Numbered from the stretch's first letter, positions 26,877 to 37,629 are shown. The stretch is DNA of 64,000 bases from Anianabacter salinae (GCF_019061145.1 NZ_JAHQZS010000002.1:124001-188000), one strand, 5' to 3'. Notes: a model not told the origin generated them from the letters alone. Program-made: numbers and translations.

Positions 26877-27708
26877 ATGGCAGACAGCGCGGCGCTGAGG
26901 CGCCATTTCGAGATCGGAGATCACCCGCTTGCCTTCGTGACTGAAGCGGACGGGCGGGTGCGTTTCGAGACCCTTGGTGGGGAGGCCGTGGACGGCTTTC
27001 TGATCCTGCCCGATGGCCCCGGCCCGCACCCCGTCGTCCTTGTCATCCACGCCCACGGCAACCGCCATGACATCGGCGCGCGCGAGTTGGTCGAGGGGCG
27101 CCCTGCCGCGCCCGAACCCATCGGTCCGGTGCTACGGGCGCGCGGGATCGCGTCGCTGTGCCTCGATCTGCCGTGCTTCGGCGGGCGCAGCTCCGCCGTT
27201 GAAAACGCCGCAGCCAAGGCCGCGCTGTGGCAGGGGCGCAGCCTGGCCGGGCAGATGATGGGTGAGCTGTCGAGCCAGATCGACTGGCTGGCGGCCGATC
27301 CGCGCTTTGGCCCCATCGGGGTCTACGGTCTGTCGATGGGGGCGACGCTGGGATACTGGCTGGCCGCCGTCGAGCCGCGCATCGCCGCGCTGGCGCACCT
27401 GTGCTGCCTCGCCGACCTGGACGCGCTGATTGCGACCGGCGCGCATGACCTGCACGGCCCCTACCTGACCATTCCCGGCCTGCCGCGCACCGCGCGCAAC
27501 GGCCAGATCGCGGGGATGATCGCGCCGCGCCCGCAACTGGGCTGCTTCGGGGCGCTGGATCCGCTGACCCCGCCGGGTGCCTTGTCAATCGCGCTGGACG
27601 ATCTGCGCGCGGGGTATGCGGCGGTGCCCGATGCGCTGGAGATCCTGATCGACAGGGGCGTCGGCCATGTCGAGACGCCGCAGATGCGCGCCCGGGTGCT
27701 GTCGTTCT

Positions 27709-27728
<20 letters not shown>
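26877..27728 (+). CDS. alpha/beta hydrolase (dienelactone hydrolase-like)
   Basis: The 283-residue serine hydrolase has the likely catalytic triad Ser in GLSMG (about residue 158), Asp in GALDPLTP and His in GVGHVETP near the C-terminus. IHAHGNRHD supplies the oxyanion-hole region. The substrate is unknown. It follows phnM by 66 bases on the same strand, so the two may be co-transcribed. The last 20 bases overlap the convergent sugar-ABC ATPase gene. Confidence 0.82.
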
Positions 27729-28767
<1,039 letters not shown>

Positions 28768-28779
28768 GTCAGGGTCTCC

Positions 28780-29832
28780 TTACTTGATGCCTGCGCCCGC
28801 GATGCCGGTGGTGATGAACCGCTGCAGGAAGATGAAGACGATGACGACCGGGATCATGGTCACGACGGTCATCGCAAGGATGTAATGCCACTGGACGTTC
28901 AATTCGCCCGCGTAGGTGTTGAGGCCGACCTGCAGGGTGTAGGTCTCGCGCTGCGAGAGCACGATCAGCGGCCAGAGAAAATCGTTCCAGCGCCACACGA
29001 CCGAGAAGATCGCAAGCACGGCAAGGGCAGGGGCAGCCAGCGGCAGCACGATGCGCCAGTAGATCTGCCATTCGCTTGCATGGTCCATGCGCGCGGCTTC
29101 CAGCAACTCGTCGGGGATCGTCAGCATGTATTGGCGCAACAGGAACACGCCGGTTGGCGTGGCGACGGTGGGCAGGATCACGCCCCAAAGCGAATTGAGC
29201 AGCCCTGTCGCACTGACCACGGAGTAGAGCGGCACAAGGATCACCGACAGTGGCACCATCAGCGTGCCGACGATGATCAGCATCACCGCATCGCGCCCCC
29301 GGAAGTCGTATTTCGACAGCGCGAAAGCCGCCATCGAGTTGGTCAACAGCGTGATGAGCGTCGCCATTGTGGTGACGAAGACCGAGTTCCACAGAAAGCG
29401 CAGGAAGTCGTTGGTCACAAGCGGCTGGACATAGTTGTCGGTGGCAAAGCCGATCTCGCGCAGAGGTTCGCGGTTGGCGATGTTGACGTTGATCCGGTCC
29501 TCGGGTGCGTCGGGGTCGACCATCTGCGCGTTGGTGCCGACGCGGCGGATCTCGGCCAGCACCTCGGTCGTGCCGTCCTCGTTTGTCACCGTATACAGTG
29601 GCAGGGGATTGTCGAAGCCCTCGACCGGCATGGTGATCTGTGTATAGGGCAGCAGCGTCGGCGGGAACTCGGCCAGTTGCGCGGGGCCCTTCAGGGATGA
29701 CGACACCAGCCACAGCGCCGGGCCGAACATCAGGATCGTGCCGCCGATCAGCCAGACCCATGTGACGATGTCGGTCCAGTGCCAGCCGGACCCGCCCCGG
29801 CGGCGGAAGATGAATTGCGACACGCGGCTCAT
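28780..29832 (-). CDS. carbohydrate ABC transporter permease (MalG-type)
   Basis: The 350-residue inner-membrane protein starts at the ATG at 29832, which overlaps the stop of the other permease (ATGA). It has about six helices and the EAA loop LEAARMDHASEWQIYWRIVLP for docking the ATPase. A periplasmic insertion of about 120 residues between helices 1 and 2 is longer than in MalG. It forms the channel with the MalF-type subunit. Confidence 0.92.
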   Translation of the reverse strand: MSRVSQFIFRRRGGSGWHWTDIVTWVWLIGGTILMFGPALWLVSSSLKGPAQLAEFPPTLLPYTQITMPVEGFDNPLPLYTVTNEDGTTEVLAEIRRVGTNAQMVDPDAPEDRINVNIANREPLREIGFATDNYVQPLVTNDFLRFLWNSVFVTTMATLITLLTNSMAAFALSKYDFRGRDAVMLIIVGTLMVPLSVILVPLYSVVSATGLLNSLWGVILPTVATPTGVFLLRQYMLTIPDELLEAARMDHASEWQIYWRIVLPLAAPALAVLAIFSVVWRWNDFLWPLIVLSQRETYTLQVGLNTYAGELNVQWHYILAMTVVTMIPVVIVFIFLQRFITTGIAGAGIK

Positions 29833-30839
29833 CGCTTGCCCGCCTTTTCCTTGCGTCCCGACAGCCACAGCTGGATCAGCGTCAGCACCACCAGCACCAG
29901 CCCCATCAGGATCGAGGCGGCCGCCGCCAGCCCTGGATTGCGCAGGATCGAGGCAAAGCCGACCTCGTAGATGTATTGCGTGAGATACAAGGTGGACGTG
30001 CCCGGCCCGCCTCCGGTCAGAACGTAGACTTCATCGAAGATCTGCACGCCCTTTATAAGCGCCAGCACCAGCACGACGGCCAGGTTCGGCCCCAGAAGCG
30101 GCAGGGTGATGCGCCAGAACACGCGGGCGGGCGGTGTGCCGTCCATGTCGGCGGCTTCATACAGATCCTTCGGGATCGCTTGCAGACCGGCCAAGAGGAT
30201 CAGCGTGTAGAACCCCATATGTGCCCACACGGACACGCCGATGGTGGCGGTGAAGGCATAGGCGCGGTCGTTCAGCCAGACCTCTGGCTCCATCCCGAGA
30301 TTGACCATGATCAGGTTCAAAAGGCCCTGCCGCTGCAGGATCCAGCGCCAGATCAGGCCGACCACGACGGGCGACAGAAGGACGGGAAAGAAGAACACCG
30401 CGCGGAAGAACCCGCGCCCGGCGATGTTGCGGTTCAGGATCAGCGCGGTGATCAGCGAGACCGCCACCATCGTCGCGACCTGGAAGATGACGAAGGCCAG
30501 CGTGTTGCCCGCCGCCGTCCAGAACTGGTCTTCGCGGCAGGTGATGCGGCGCGTGTAGTCGTCGCAGCTCAGAAGGCGCTGGTATTGATCGAGCCCGACA
30601 AAGGTGCGGTCGGGCAGGAAGATGTCGGTGCCGGATGTGGTCGAATACAGGAAATTCAGGACCAGTGGCACGATGACGAACACGCCGAAGATGGCGAGGT
30701 TCGGGAACAGGAAGACAGCCGCCATCCCGCCCTGGCCGGTCCGGATCTGCCACCACCGCAAGGGGTAGTCGATGATCCGGGCGAGCCAGGCAAGGGGCAC
30801 CGTCACGACGGTGCCCAATGACTTCGAGATGGCGGCCAT
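29829..30839 (-). CDS. carbohydrate ABC transporter permease (MalF/UgpA-type)
   Basis: The 336-residue permease has six or more membrane helices and the EAA motif LYEAADMDGTPPARVFWRI near residue 235. A periplasmic loop after helix 1 contains two cysteines (SCDDYTRRITC), possibly a disulfide. It lies nine bases after the binding-protein gene and overlaps the next permease, so it is part of the same importer. Confidence 0.92.
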   Translation of the reverse strand: MAAISKSLGTVVTVPLAWLARIIDYPLRWWQIRTGQGGMAAVFLFPNLAIFGVFVIVPLVLNFLYSTTSGTDIFLPDRTFVGLDQYQRLLSCDDYTRRITCREDQFWTAAGNTLAFVIFQVATMVAVSLITALILNRNIAGRGFFRAVFFFPVLLSPVVVGLIWRWILQRQGLLNLIMVNLGMEPEVWLNDRAYAFTATIGVSVWAHMGFYTLILLAGLQAIPKDLYEAADMDGTPPARVFWRITLPLLGPNLAVVLVLALIKGVQIFDEVYVLTGGGPGTSTLYLTQYIYEVGFASILRNPGLAAAASILMGLVLVVLTLIQLWLSGRKEKAGKR

Positions 30840-30848
30840 GCGCTTGGC

Positions 30849-32126
30849 TTACTGCGCGTTTGCGACGACGTCGGCGATATCCTCGTCCATGAGCATGCGT
30901 GCTTCATCGAGAGTGATCTCACCGGCCATGGCCTGGCTTACGCGGCTGACGAGCGCGCCGTAATAGGCGTTGGCCCATTTCCACGCGGGCAGCTTGTCGG
31001 CCAGCGGCAGCGTCTCGCCCGAGGCCTGCACGAAGCGGTCAAGTGCCGGGGGCACGTTGGGATCGTCGGACTGGAAGTTCAGGCCGCCGGTCTCCACGAT
31101 CCCGGCATGCGCGGGCAGGAACAGCGTGCGTTCGGAGAATTCACGCACCACCGGCTCGGAGCCGAGGTAGTCCATCACGCGCGCAACCTCTTCGGGGTGC
31201 TCCGTGTACTTGATGCCGACCAGTGCCGCGCCGCCCGCAAGGCCAGAGCAGCCTGCCGGGCCGCAGGGCGAGCCGATGGCGACCCAGTCGAACGCGTCGC
31301 CGATCTTGGTCGACAGGTTCGCCACCTGCCACGATCCCGAATACAGGAACGGGATCTGCGCGTTGATGAAGTCATCCGCACCCGAACGGTAGGTGGTGCC
31401 TGCCGCCGAAACCCAGACGTCGGGCAGCTGCTTGCCTTCGGTTGTCCAGTTCACCAGCTTTTCGACAAAGGCCATGGTGCCGTCGTCGATCGGTGCGGGC
31501 ATCCCGTCTTCACCGATGTAGTTGGCGCCGAAGGACGCGTTGGGGCCGGAAATCCGGTGGCCCGAACGGTCGATGGCGAAGGCTGCGGTGGTGCCCTGGC
31601 TCTGGCGGACTTCTTCTGCCGCGTTCACCCAGTCGTCCCATGTGCCGTCCGCGCCGGGCATCTCGACCCCGGCCTGATCGAACAGCGTCTTGTTGGCAAA
31701 GCCGCCGACCATGGTCAGCTGCGTCAGGAAGCCGGGGATCGCGTCGGACCCGTCTTCGCGCATCCAGTCGAAGCGGTTGCCGAAGTTCTCGTCCCAATAG
31801 GCCGCATCGGCGACGTGGGGGCGCAGGTCAAGCCAGTGAACGGCTTGTTCCTTGAGGTTGGTCACCCGCGCGATGTCGGGGCCCTGGCCGGATGCCAGCT
31901 GGATCGGCAGCTGTTCCTGGATCACCTGGTAGGCGACGTTGTCCAGAACCACGTCGATGTCGGGGTTCTCGGCCTCGAAGCGGTCGAGAAGGTCCTGCAT
32001 GACCTCACCCTCGACACCGTCCGAATACCACATCATCCGAAGTTCGACCGGATCCTGCGCAAGCGCCGACGTGCCAAGCATGGCGACAGCCAGCGCGGCA
32101 AAAGACGTCATGGTGCGTTTCATCAT
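30849..32126 (-). CDS. extracellular solute-binding protein of a sugar ABC importer
   Basis: The 425-residue family 1-type periplasmic binding protein has a cleavable signal peptide of about 24 residues ending at TSALA-QDPVEL. The mature N-terminus ELRMMWYSDGVEGE and the segment DIDVVLDNVAYQ are typical of CUT1 sugar binders. With GH105 and KduI next to it, the ligand is probably an unsaturated galacturonide or rhamnogalacturonide oligomer. GGGAGG precedes two adjacent ATGs (32126, 32123). Confidence 0.92.
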   Translation of the reverse strand: MMKRTMTSFAALAVAMLGTSALAQDPVELRMMWYSDGVEGEVMQDLLDRFEAENPDIDVVLDNVAYQVIQEQLPIQLASGQGPDIARVTNLKEQAVHWLDLRPHVADAAYWDENFGNRFDWMREDGSDAIPGFLTQLTMVGGFANKTLFDQAGVEMPGADGTWDDWVNAAEEVRQSQGTTAAFAIDRSGHRISGPNASFGANYIGEDGMPAPIDDGTMAFVEKLVNWTTEGKQLPDVWVSAAGTTYRSGADDFINAQIPFLYSGSWQVANLSTKIGDAFDWVAIGSPCGPAGCSGLAGGAALVGIKYTEHPEEVARVMDYLGSEPVVREFSERTLFLPAHAGIVETGGLNFQSDDPNVPPALDRFVQASGETLPLADKLPAWKWANAYYGALVSRVSQAMAGEITLDEARMLMDEDIADVVANAQ

Positions 32127-32142
32127 TCTTTCCTCCCTTTAT

Positions 32143-32159
32143 CGGCCCTTGCCGGGCCG
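32143..32159 (-). other. intercistronic hairpin before the binding-protein gene
   Basis: CGGCCC (32143-32148) and GGGCCG (32154-32159) pair around a five-base loop, between the 823-residue protein gene and the binding-protein gene and just upstream of its ribosome-binding site. Such hairpins often stabilise the downstream, highly expressed binding-protein mRNA. That role is inferred. Confidence 0.35.
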
Positions 32160-32174
32160 TCCCTGTTGATCCTG

Positions 32175-34646
32175 TTACCGGGCAAGCGCCCCGCGCGGCA
32201 GAACCGTCCGCTCTCCTGCGACCGTAAAGGCAGCAGGATCGATTCGTCGCCCCTCGGCTTCGACGAGGCCGGACGCGTGAAAGCTCACCTTGCCATAATC
32301 GGCGTCATCCACAACGATGACGTCGCCGTTTTCCGCCGCGGAAAGCGTTTCGAAGCGGACGCGGAAGGCATCCGCATCGCCGTGCAGCGCCGTGCAGCCC
32401 AGCCGGACCAGCCACCAGCCGTCGCGTCCGGGCAGGCGCAGTTCCGAATTCGCCGAGGGACCGGTCGTGACTTCTTCGAACGCGGCGGAGCCCTTGAGCA
32501 TCAGGTGTCCGTCGCCGCCCTGTGCCGTGGCGGTGTCGTCCTTGACCTGCGCATCATCGAACGCCGCGCGCGGGAACCAGGCATGGGTAAAGGGCGGCTG
32601 CACCGGGTGTCCGGCGAAACGCACCAGCGCAAGGTCGCGGTATTGCTGCACGCGCGGCACCGACGCCGAGCCACCCCAGTAGGACGGACGGCCATAGCCC
32701 GAATGGATCAGCTCGCCCGGATGCGTGATCCAGACCTGCGCGTTGGGATCGGTGCCGATGCGGGCGTGGATCAGGGTTTCCTGATAGCCCCAGTCATACC
32801 AGCGGTAGGTGACGGCGGACCCTAGCGCGGTGTCGGCGGTCTTGTGGTGATACAGCTTGGCAATCCGGTCTTGCCCTTGCGCGAACGCCCATTCCTGCGC
32901 GTCGTCGCCCTGCCAGTCGGCGCGGGCTGTCAGGTCGGGCAGGTCCAGCCCGTGATCGCGCAGGCAGAGCGCGAGACCCGGCAGCGCGTGGAAGCGCGAG
33001 CCATAGCTGCCCGTGCCCCAGAGCATCCGGCCGATGGCCGACAGTTCCAGCGTCATGGTCGATCGGAGCGAGTGTTCATAGCTGCGCCCCTGCGCCGCCG
33101 TCAGCACGCCTTTGTGCGCCGAGTTGGCGACCAGTTCGACCAGCCGCGCGATGCCCTTGCCCGCGCGGTCGCGTAGGGTCGCATCCGGGGATAGCGCCTG
33201 AATGGCGGTCAACCCCTTGAGGTCGATGGGGAAATACGGGGCCGAGTTGAACTCGGCCATCTCCCACGCCTCGAAATGGTCGAACCAGGCGTGCAGGCGG
33301 TCGGCGCCGACCTGTGACTGGTCAGCCCCGCTGCGGCCCGAGCGGCGGAAGGTGGCGTCGGGCAGAAGCGCGCCGCCCAGATGCGCGGCGGTGTGGAACA
33401 GCAGCGCGTGGTTTTCCGAGAAATACCACTGCACGTCATTGCCCGGCTCATCCATCCAGTAGCGATAGCCAAGGATCGTCTCGTCGATACGGGCGCAGAG
33501 ATCGCCCAAGAGATCGGCGTATTTTGTCCGCGCCACGATCAGCGGCACCAGCGCGAAATCGGCACAGTCCCAGCAGGCGTCGATGCGCGGCAAGGATACC
33601 TCGATCATCGCGCGGGTGGTGTCGTCGCCTATCCCAAGGGCCAGACGCGCCAGCGCGCCGACGGTGTCGTGTTCGCCGTGCGTGGCGACCGCCTGCAGCG
33701 CCTCGGTGATCCGGTCTTGCAGGGTGGCAGCGGCTGCGCCGTGGTCATGGGCGATCTCGGTGCCGAAAATGCGGGTCGCGGCGAAGCCGTCCACTGACAG
33801 CGTCACCTCGATCTGCCGGAAATCTGCAGGCAGATCGCCGACGGGGCCGAAGTCGATGCTGTCCGCGCCTGCGGTCACATCGGCGGTCAGCACCGGCGCG
33901 GTGTCGTGCGACATGAAATCGCCCGCGATCCGTGCTGTGGCTTTGGCAGCAAAGGGCAGGGGCGCGGGCAGGGTGACGGCCAGCGTGCCGCCCATATGCG
34001 CGGGGCGGGTGAAGTGCATCGCGTCCAGCGTGGCCTCGACGGCGGCAGCCCCTTCGGGCGCAGGGATCGCCTGCACCGCCCCGGGACCGTCCCGATAGTC
34101 GAGTTGCGCGTAAAACCGCGTGTCGCGCTCGGCCAGATCGTCGAGGTATAGTGCGATATGCACCTCGCCCGCAGGCAGGTCGAGGGCGACCTCGGCCATC
34201 GTCTCGAAGTTGCGCTTGTAGTCCGACATGGTCAGCACCTGCGTGCCGTTCACCCGCAGGATCGCGCCGCCGCAGGTCGCCAGCCGCAGCGTGGCGCGGC
34301 CAGCCTGTGACACCTGCAGCCACGTCTCGGCAGAGGCCGCGATTCGCGTGGGGCGGAACCAGAAGCCCGACAGATCGAGGCGCGGCGAGCCGAAGCCGAG
34401 CCAGACGGTGTCGCAAGCCCCCGTCGCGCGTTCCTCGGGCGCGTGGCCCCGGTAGGTCGCGGCAAACTCGGTGCGGCAGGGGTATTCGTGGGGGATGAAG
34501 TTCTTTTCCTTGGTCAGGAAGAAGAACGGGTCCATCTCGCCTTGCATCGGCTGATCGGCAACGTCCCACGGCGTTTCCGTCACGGGCGAATGCCGCCAGA
34601 GCGTGACCGGCTGGCCGTTGGACAGGGGGCGGGTCAGGTGGGTCAT
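32175..34646 (-). CDS. unrecognised 823-residue protein of the pectin/uronate operon
   Basis: I do not recognise this family. The protein has no signal peptide and few hydrophobic stretches, so it should be cytoplasmic. Residues 1-330 look beta-rich; a central helical region (about 330-600) has aromatic/His-rich motifs such as DEPGNDVQWYFSENHALLFH and GRSYEHSLRST that recall (alpha/alpha)6-barrel lyases and hydrolases; a beta-rich C-terminus (about 640-823) could be a sandwich domain. That layout is seen in polysaccharide lyases and some glycoside hydrolases. It is translationally coupled to kduI (ATGA), which points to processing of imported uronate oligomers. Confidence 0.6.
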   Translation of the reverse strand: MTHLTRPLSNGQPVTLWRHSPVTETPWDVADQPMQGEMDPFFFLTKEKNFIPHEYPCRTEFAATYRGHAPEERATGACDTVWLGFGSPRLDLSGFWFRPTRIAASAETWLQVSQAGRATLRLATCGGAILRVNGTQVLTMSDYKRNFETMAEVALDLPAGEVHIALYLDDLAERDTRFYAQLDYRDGPGAVQAIPAPEGAAAVEATLDAMHFTRPAHMGGTLAVTLPAPLPFAAKATARIAGDFMSHDTAPVLTADVTAGADSIDFGPVGDLPADFRQIEVTLSVDGFAATRIFGTEIAHDHGAAAATLQDRITEALQAVATHGEHDTVGALARLALGIGDDTTRAMIEVSLPRIDACWDCADFALVPLIVARTKYADLLGDLCARIDETILGYRYWMDEPGNDVQWYFSENHALLFHTAAHLGGALLPDATFRRSGRSGADQSQVGADRLHAWFDHFEAWEMAEFNSAPYFPIDLKGLTAIQALSPDATLRDRAGKGIARLVELVANSAHKGVLTAAQGRSYEHSLRSTMTLELSAIGRMLWGTGSYGSRFHALPGLALCLRDHGLDLPDLTARADWQGDDAQEWAFAQGQDRIAKLYHHKTADTALGSAVTYRWYDWGYQETLIHARIGTDPNAQVWITHPGELIHSGYGRPSYWGGSASVPRVQQYRDLALVRFAGHPVQPPFTHAWFPRAAFDDAQVKDDTATAQGGDGHLMLKGSAAFEEVTTGPSANSELRLPGRDGWWLVRLGCTALHGDADAFRVRFETLSAAENGDVIVVDDADYGKVSFHASGLVEAEGRRIDPAAFTVAGERTVLPRGALAR

Positions 34647-35482
34647 TTGAGGTCTTTCACCGGAACCGGGTCCACGTCCTGATAGACCTGGTTCTCGCCG
34701 GTCATGCCCCAGACGAAAGAATAGGGCCCCGTGCCTGCGCCCATGTGGATCGACCAGGCGGGCGACAGCACGCCGTCGCCCGAGGCCACGACCAGATGGC
34801 GGGTGTTCTCGGGGCGGCCCATGAAATGCATGACGCGGTCGTCGTCCGACATGTCGAAGTAGAAATAAGCCTCCATCCGGCGTTCGTGCAGGTGCGGCGG
34901 CATGGTGTTCCAGACGCTGCCCGGCGCGGGGTCGGTGATGCCCATGAGCAGAAGGCAGGACGGCGCGACCTCGGGGTGGATGTACATGCGCAGGGTGCGC
35001 TTGTTGGATTTCGAATCGTCGCCCATGGTCACGGGTTTCGACTCCGCGCGGGTGATGAGGCGGTGCGGGTGGTCAGCGCCCGCGGGGACCGAGTTGAGGT
35101 AGAACTGGGCGGGATCGGCGGCGTCGTCGGAGGCCAGCGTCACGTCCTTCGCGCCGCGCCCGACATAGAGGATGTCGCGCGGGGCCAGCGGGAATGCCTC
35201 GCCGTCCACGGTGATCGAGCCGTTGCCGCCCGACAGGTTGGCGATGCCCGCCTCGCGCGCCTGAAAGAACGTCTCGGTGCCGACCTCGGCCCCGTCGCCG
35301 ATGGCGATGGGCTTGGACTTGGGCACGATGCCGCCCACGATCATGCGGTCGACATGGGTGTAGACAAAGCGCGCCTCGCCCGTCGCCCAAAGGCCAGGCA
35401 TCAGGAATTCGTCGCGCAGATCGTCGGTGCCCATCATGTCGATTTGGGATGGCGACGCGCCGTAGCGGGTGGTCCAGGTCAT
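34643..35482 (-). CDS. kduI: 5-dehydro-4-deoxy-D-glucuronate isomerase
   Basis: The 279-residue cupin enzyme converts 5-keto-4-deoxyuronate to 2,5-diketo-3-deoxygluconate in pectin and glycosaminoglycan breakdown. The metal site is visible in PPHLHERRMEAYFYF (HxHxxxxE), with VMHFMGRPENTRH and a further His in SIHMGAGT. Start is the ATG at 35482, overlapping the stop of the GH105 gene. kduD and the later kdg genes are not in the window. Confidence 0.95.
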   Translation of the reverse strand: MTWTTRYGASPSQIDMMGTDDLRDEFLMPGLWATGEARFVYTHVDRMIVGGIVPKSKPIAIGDGAEVGTETFFQAREAGIANLSGGNGSITVDGEAFPLAPRDILYVGRGAKDVTLASDDAADPAQFYLNSVPAGADHPHRLITRAESKPVTMGDDSKSNKRTLRMYIHPEVAPSCLLLMGITDPAPGSVWNTMPPHLHERRMEAYFYFDMSDDDRVMHFMGRPENTRHLVVASGDGVLSPAWSIHMGAGTGPYSFVWGMTGENQVYQDVDPVPVKDLK

Positions 35483-36552
35483 TCGTGAAGCGCCTCGGTC
35501 AGACAGAGAATGGCGAGCGACTGGCCGTAGCCGGTCGGCTGCACCGGGATGTCGCGGTAGAATTGCAGATCGTGGCCCATGCGGGTGCCGTAGGATACCC
35601 CCTGCACGACGCCGTCTTGGCCGATCTTCGACAGAAGGAAATTGACGCCGCGCCGCCCTGCCAGAGCTGCCGCTGGCCCCGCCAGCCCAAGCCGCGCCGC
35701 TTTCATCAGGCCATAGGCGATGCCCGCCGTGGCGCTGGTTTCCTCGTAGGAGGACGGATCGTCCAGCAGCGTACGCCACGCGCCGCCTTCAGTCTGAAGC
35801 GGCAGAAGGGCGTCGATCTGGCTGGTCAGGACGCCTTGCAGATAGGCGGCGACGGACGGCGTAAGGTCGCACAGGTCGGGCAGGTCCACCAGCCCGGCGG
35901 TGATCCATGCGTTGCCGCGCGCCCAGCGGGCGCGGGCGAAGTTGTGGCGGCCTTGGAACGTCCAGCCGTGGAACCACAGGCCGGTTTCGGGGTCGGTCAG
36001 ATAGCGGGCGTGGACAAGGAACTGGCGTTCCGCCTCGTCCACCAGCGCGCGTTTTCCGGATGCCTGCCCGTAGGCGGCAAGGAACAGCGCGACCATGTAG
36101 AGCGTGTCGTCCCACAACTCGCCCGCGTTGATCTTGTCGGACACGTCGTGCTGGAACCCGCCTTCGGGTGTGCGGGGCGCATCGGTCATCACGCGGGTTG
36201 CCCAGTCCTCAAGCACAGGCTCCCACCGGGGATCGCGCGTCTTGCCCCAAAACAGCGCCAGCGCCAGCATCGGCGCGGTGGTGTTGACGTTCAACCCCGG
36301 CAGGCCACGGTTCAGCGCGCGGGTGTACCAGTCTTCGAGGATCGTTCGGCAAGTGTCGTCGCCGGTCTCGCGCCACAGCTTGGCAAGGCCGTAGAGGCCG
36401 ACGCCCTGCGGCCATTCCCATGCATCGAAGCTGATGTAGTCACCGGCTGAACCATCAAGGTTCGGCTCGTCGAACTGGCCGTCATGGCGAAGGGCGGTCA
36501 TCCCCGCGACCAGACGGTCGAGAACGCGCCGGTGATCCGGTTCGTCGCGCAT
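35479..36552 (-). CDS. GH105/GH88-family unsaturated (rhamno)galacturonyl hydrolase
   Basis: The 357-residue protein starts at the ATG at 36552, nine bases after GGGAGGA. The (alpha/alpha)6 fold is indicated by repeated helices; motifs include WEWPQGVGLYGLAKL near residue 45, GELWDDTLYMVALFLA near 145 (Asp expected to be catalytic) and the family hallmark RARWARGNAWI near 210. YteR-type enzymes hydrolyse unsaturated uronate from oligomers made by lyases, feeding KduI. No signal peptide, so it acts on imported oligosaccharides. It is first in the operon, divergent from the LacI regulator. Confidence 0.9.
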   Translation of the reverse strand: MRDEPDHRRVLDRLVAGMTALRHDGQFDEPNLDGSAGDYISFDAWEWPQGVGLYGLAKLWRETGDDTCRTILEDWYTRALNRGLPGLNVNTTAPMLALALFWGKTRDPRWEPVLEDWATRVMTDAPRTPEGGFQHDVSDKINAGELWDDTLYMVALFLAAYGQASGKRALVDEAERQFLVHARYLTDPETGLWFHGWTFQGRHNFARARWARGNAWITAGLVDLPDLCDLTPSVAAYLQGVLTSQIDALLPLQTEGGAWRTLLDDPSSYEETSATAGIAYGLMKAARLGLAGPAAALAGRRGVNFLLSKIGQDGVVQGVSYGTRMGHDLQFYRDIPVQPTGYGQSLAILCLTEALHE

Positions 36553-36601
36553 GGCAAGCAGTCCTCCCTGACCGCGACGGTGCCGACATGAAAGATATGG
36601 C

Positions 36602-36621
36602 GCAAGACGAAAGATTCTTGC
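36602..36621. promoter_or_regulatory. candidate LacI operator between the uronate operon and its regulator
   Basis: GCAAGA (36602-36607) and TCTTGC (36616-36621) are a perfect dyad with an eight-base spacer, giving a 20-bp site. A second GAAAGAT word occurs at 36590-36596 and again inside the dyad (36609-36615). The site ends three bases before the first possible lacI-family start, which suits autoregulation. Confidence 0.42.
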
Positions 36622-36624
36622 AGT

Positions 36625-37629
36625 ATGAGCGCCATGACGAAACGGCGTGTCACCCTCGACGATCTTGCCGCCCGCTGCGGCGTGTCGCCCGCGACGGTCA
36701 GCCGTGCGCTGTCGGACCGCCCCGGCGTGCGCCCCGACTTGCGCGCCCGTGTGCGCGAGGCGGCGCAGTCGCTTGGCTACGCGCTGCCGTCCAAGCTGAA
36801 AGGTCAGCGCGTGACGTTGGTGGCGAGCGAGGCGGCGATGGCCGATTACGCCCGCAACCAGTTCACCCTGCACGTTCTGGAAGGCCTGCGGGCGCGGGCA
36901 GAGGCGCGGGGGCTGGAGCTGGAAATCCGCACCGCCGCCGTGCCGTTCGAGGCGACATTCGCCGCCGCACGGGACACGGCCGGATACCTCTTGCTGTCAC
37001 CCGAGACGGACGCGCAGATCGAGGCGCTTGCGGCGCTGGGCGTCCCGGCGGTCATCATCAACTCGGATGACCCGATGATGCGCCTGTCGTCCGTGGCGCC
37101 CTGCAACAGGACGGCGGCTGCGCTGGCGACCGATCGCCTGATTGCGCTGGCGCACCGTGATATCCTGTTCCTGACGCGCCCCGGTCGCCGCACCATCGCC
37201 CGCCGCCGTGAAGGCTGGGCCGAACGGATGCGGGCCGAAGGGCTATGCGCCGACAACTCCCGCGTGATCGAGGTGTCCGACTGGCTGCCCGCATTGGCCG
37301 CCGAGGCGGTGGCGGCGCGGGTTGCCGCGGGGCGTGACTTCACCGCGATCCTTGCGGCGGGGGACAGCCTTGCCACCGGCGCGCTGCTTGGCCTTGCGCG
37401 CGCGGGCGTCGATGTGCCGGGCGAGGTCAGCGTGATGGGCTTTGACGGGCTGCCGCAGTGCGATCTGCAGTCGCCGCCGCTGTCGGCGCTGGAGATTCCG
37501 ATGCAGGCCATCGGCGCGCTGGCGCTTGATCTGCTCAGCGACACGCTGTCGATGCCGGATCTGCCGCCGCGCCGGGTGGAGCTGGCCTGCCGCATCGTCG
37601 AGCGGGGATCGACCGGGCCAAGGGCCTAG
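36625..37629 (+). CDS. LacI-family transcriptional regulator of uronate utilisation
   Basis: The 334-residue repressor has an N-terminal helix-turn-helix (VTLDDLAARCGVSPATVSRALS, residues about 9-30) with the hinge helix GYALPSKLKG, then a periplasmic-binding-like effector domain with the conserved FTAILAAGDSLATGAL and SVMGFDG. Divergent position makes the GH105-kduI-ABC operon the likely target. Starts at 36625 and 36634 are both possible and neither has a strong ribosome-binding site. Its TAG stop shares a CTAG with the convergent Sel1 gene. Confidence 0.9.
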   Translation: MSAMTKRRVTLDDLAARCGVSPATVSRALSDRPGVRPDLRARVREAAQSLGYALPSKLKGQRVTLVASEAAMADYARNQFTLHVLEGLRARAEARGLELEIRTAAVPFEATFAAARDTAGYLLLSPETDAQIEALAALGVPAVIINSDDPMMRLSSVAPCNRTAAALATDRLIALAHRDILFLTRPGRRTIARRREGWAERMRAEGLCADNSRVIEVSDWLPALAAEAVAARVAAGRDFTAILAAGDSLATGALLGLARAGVDVPGEVSVMGFDGLPQCDLQSPPLSALEIPMQAIGALALDLLSDTLSMPDLPPRRVELACRIVERGSTGPRA

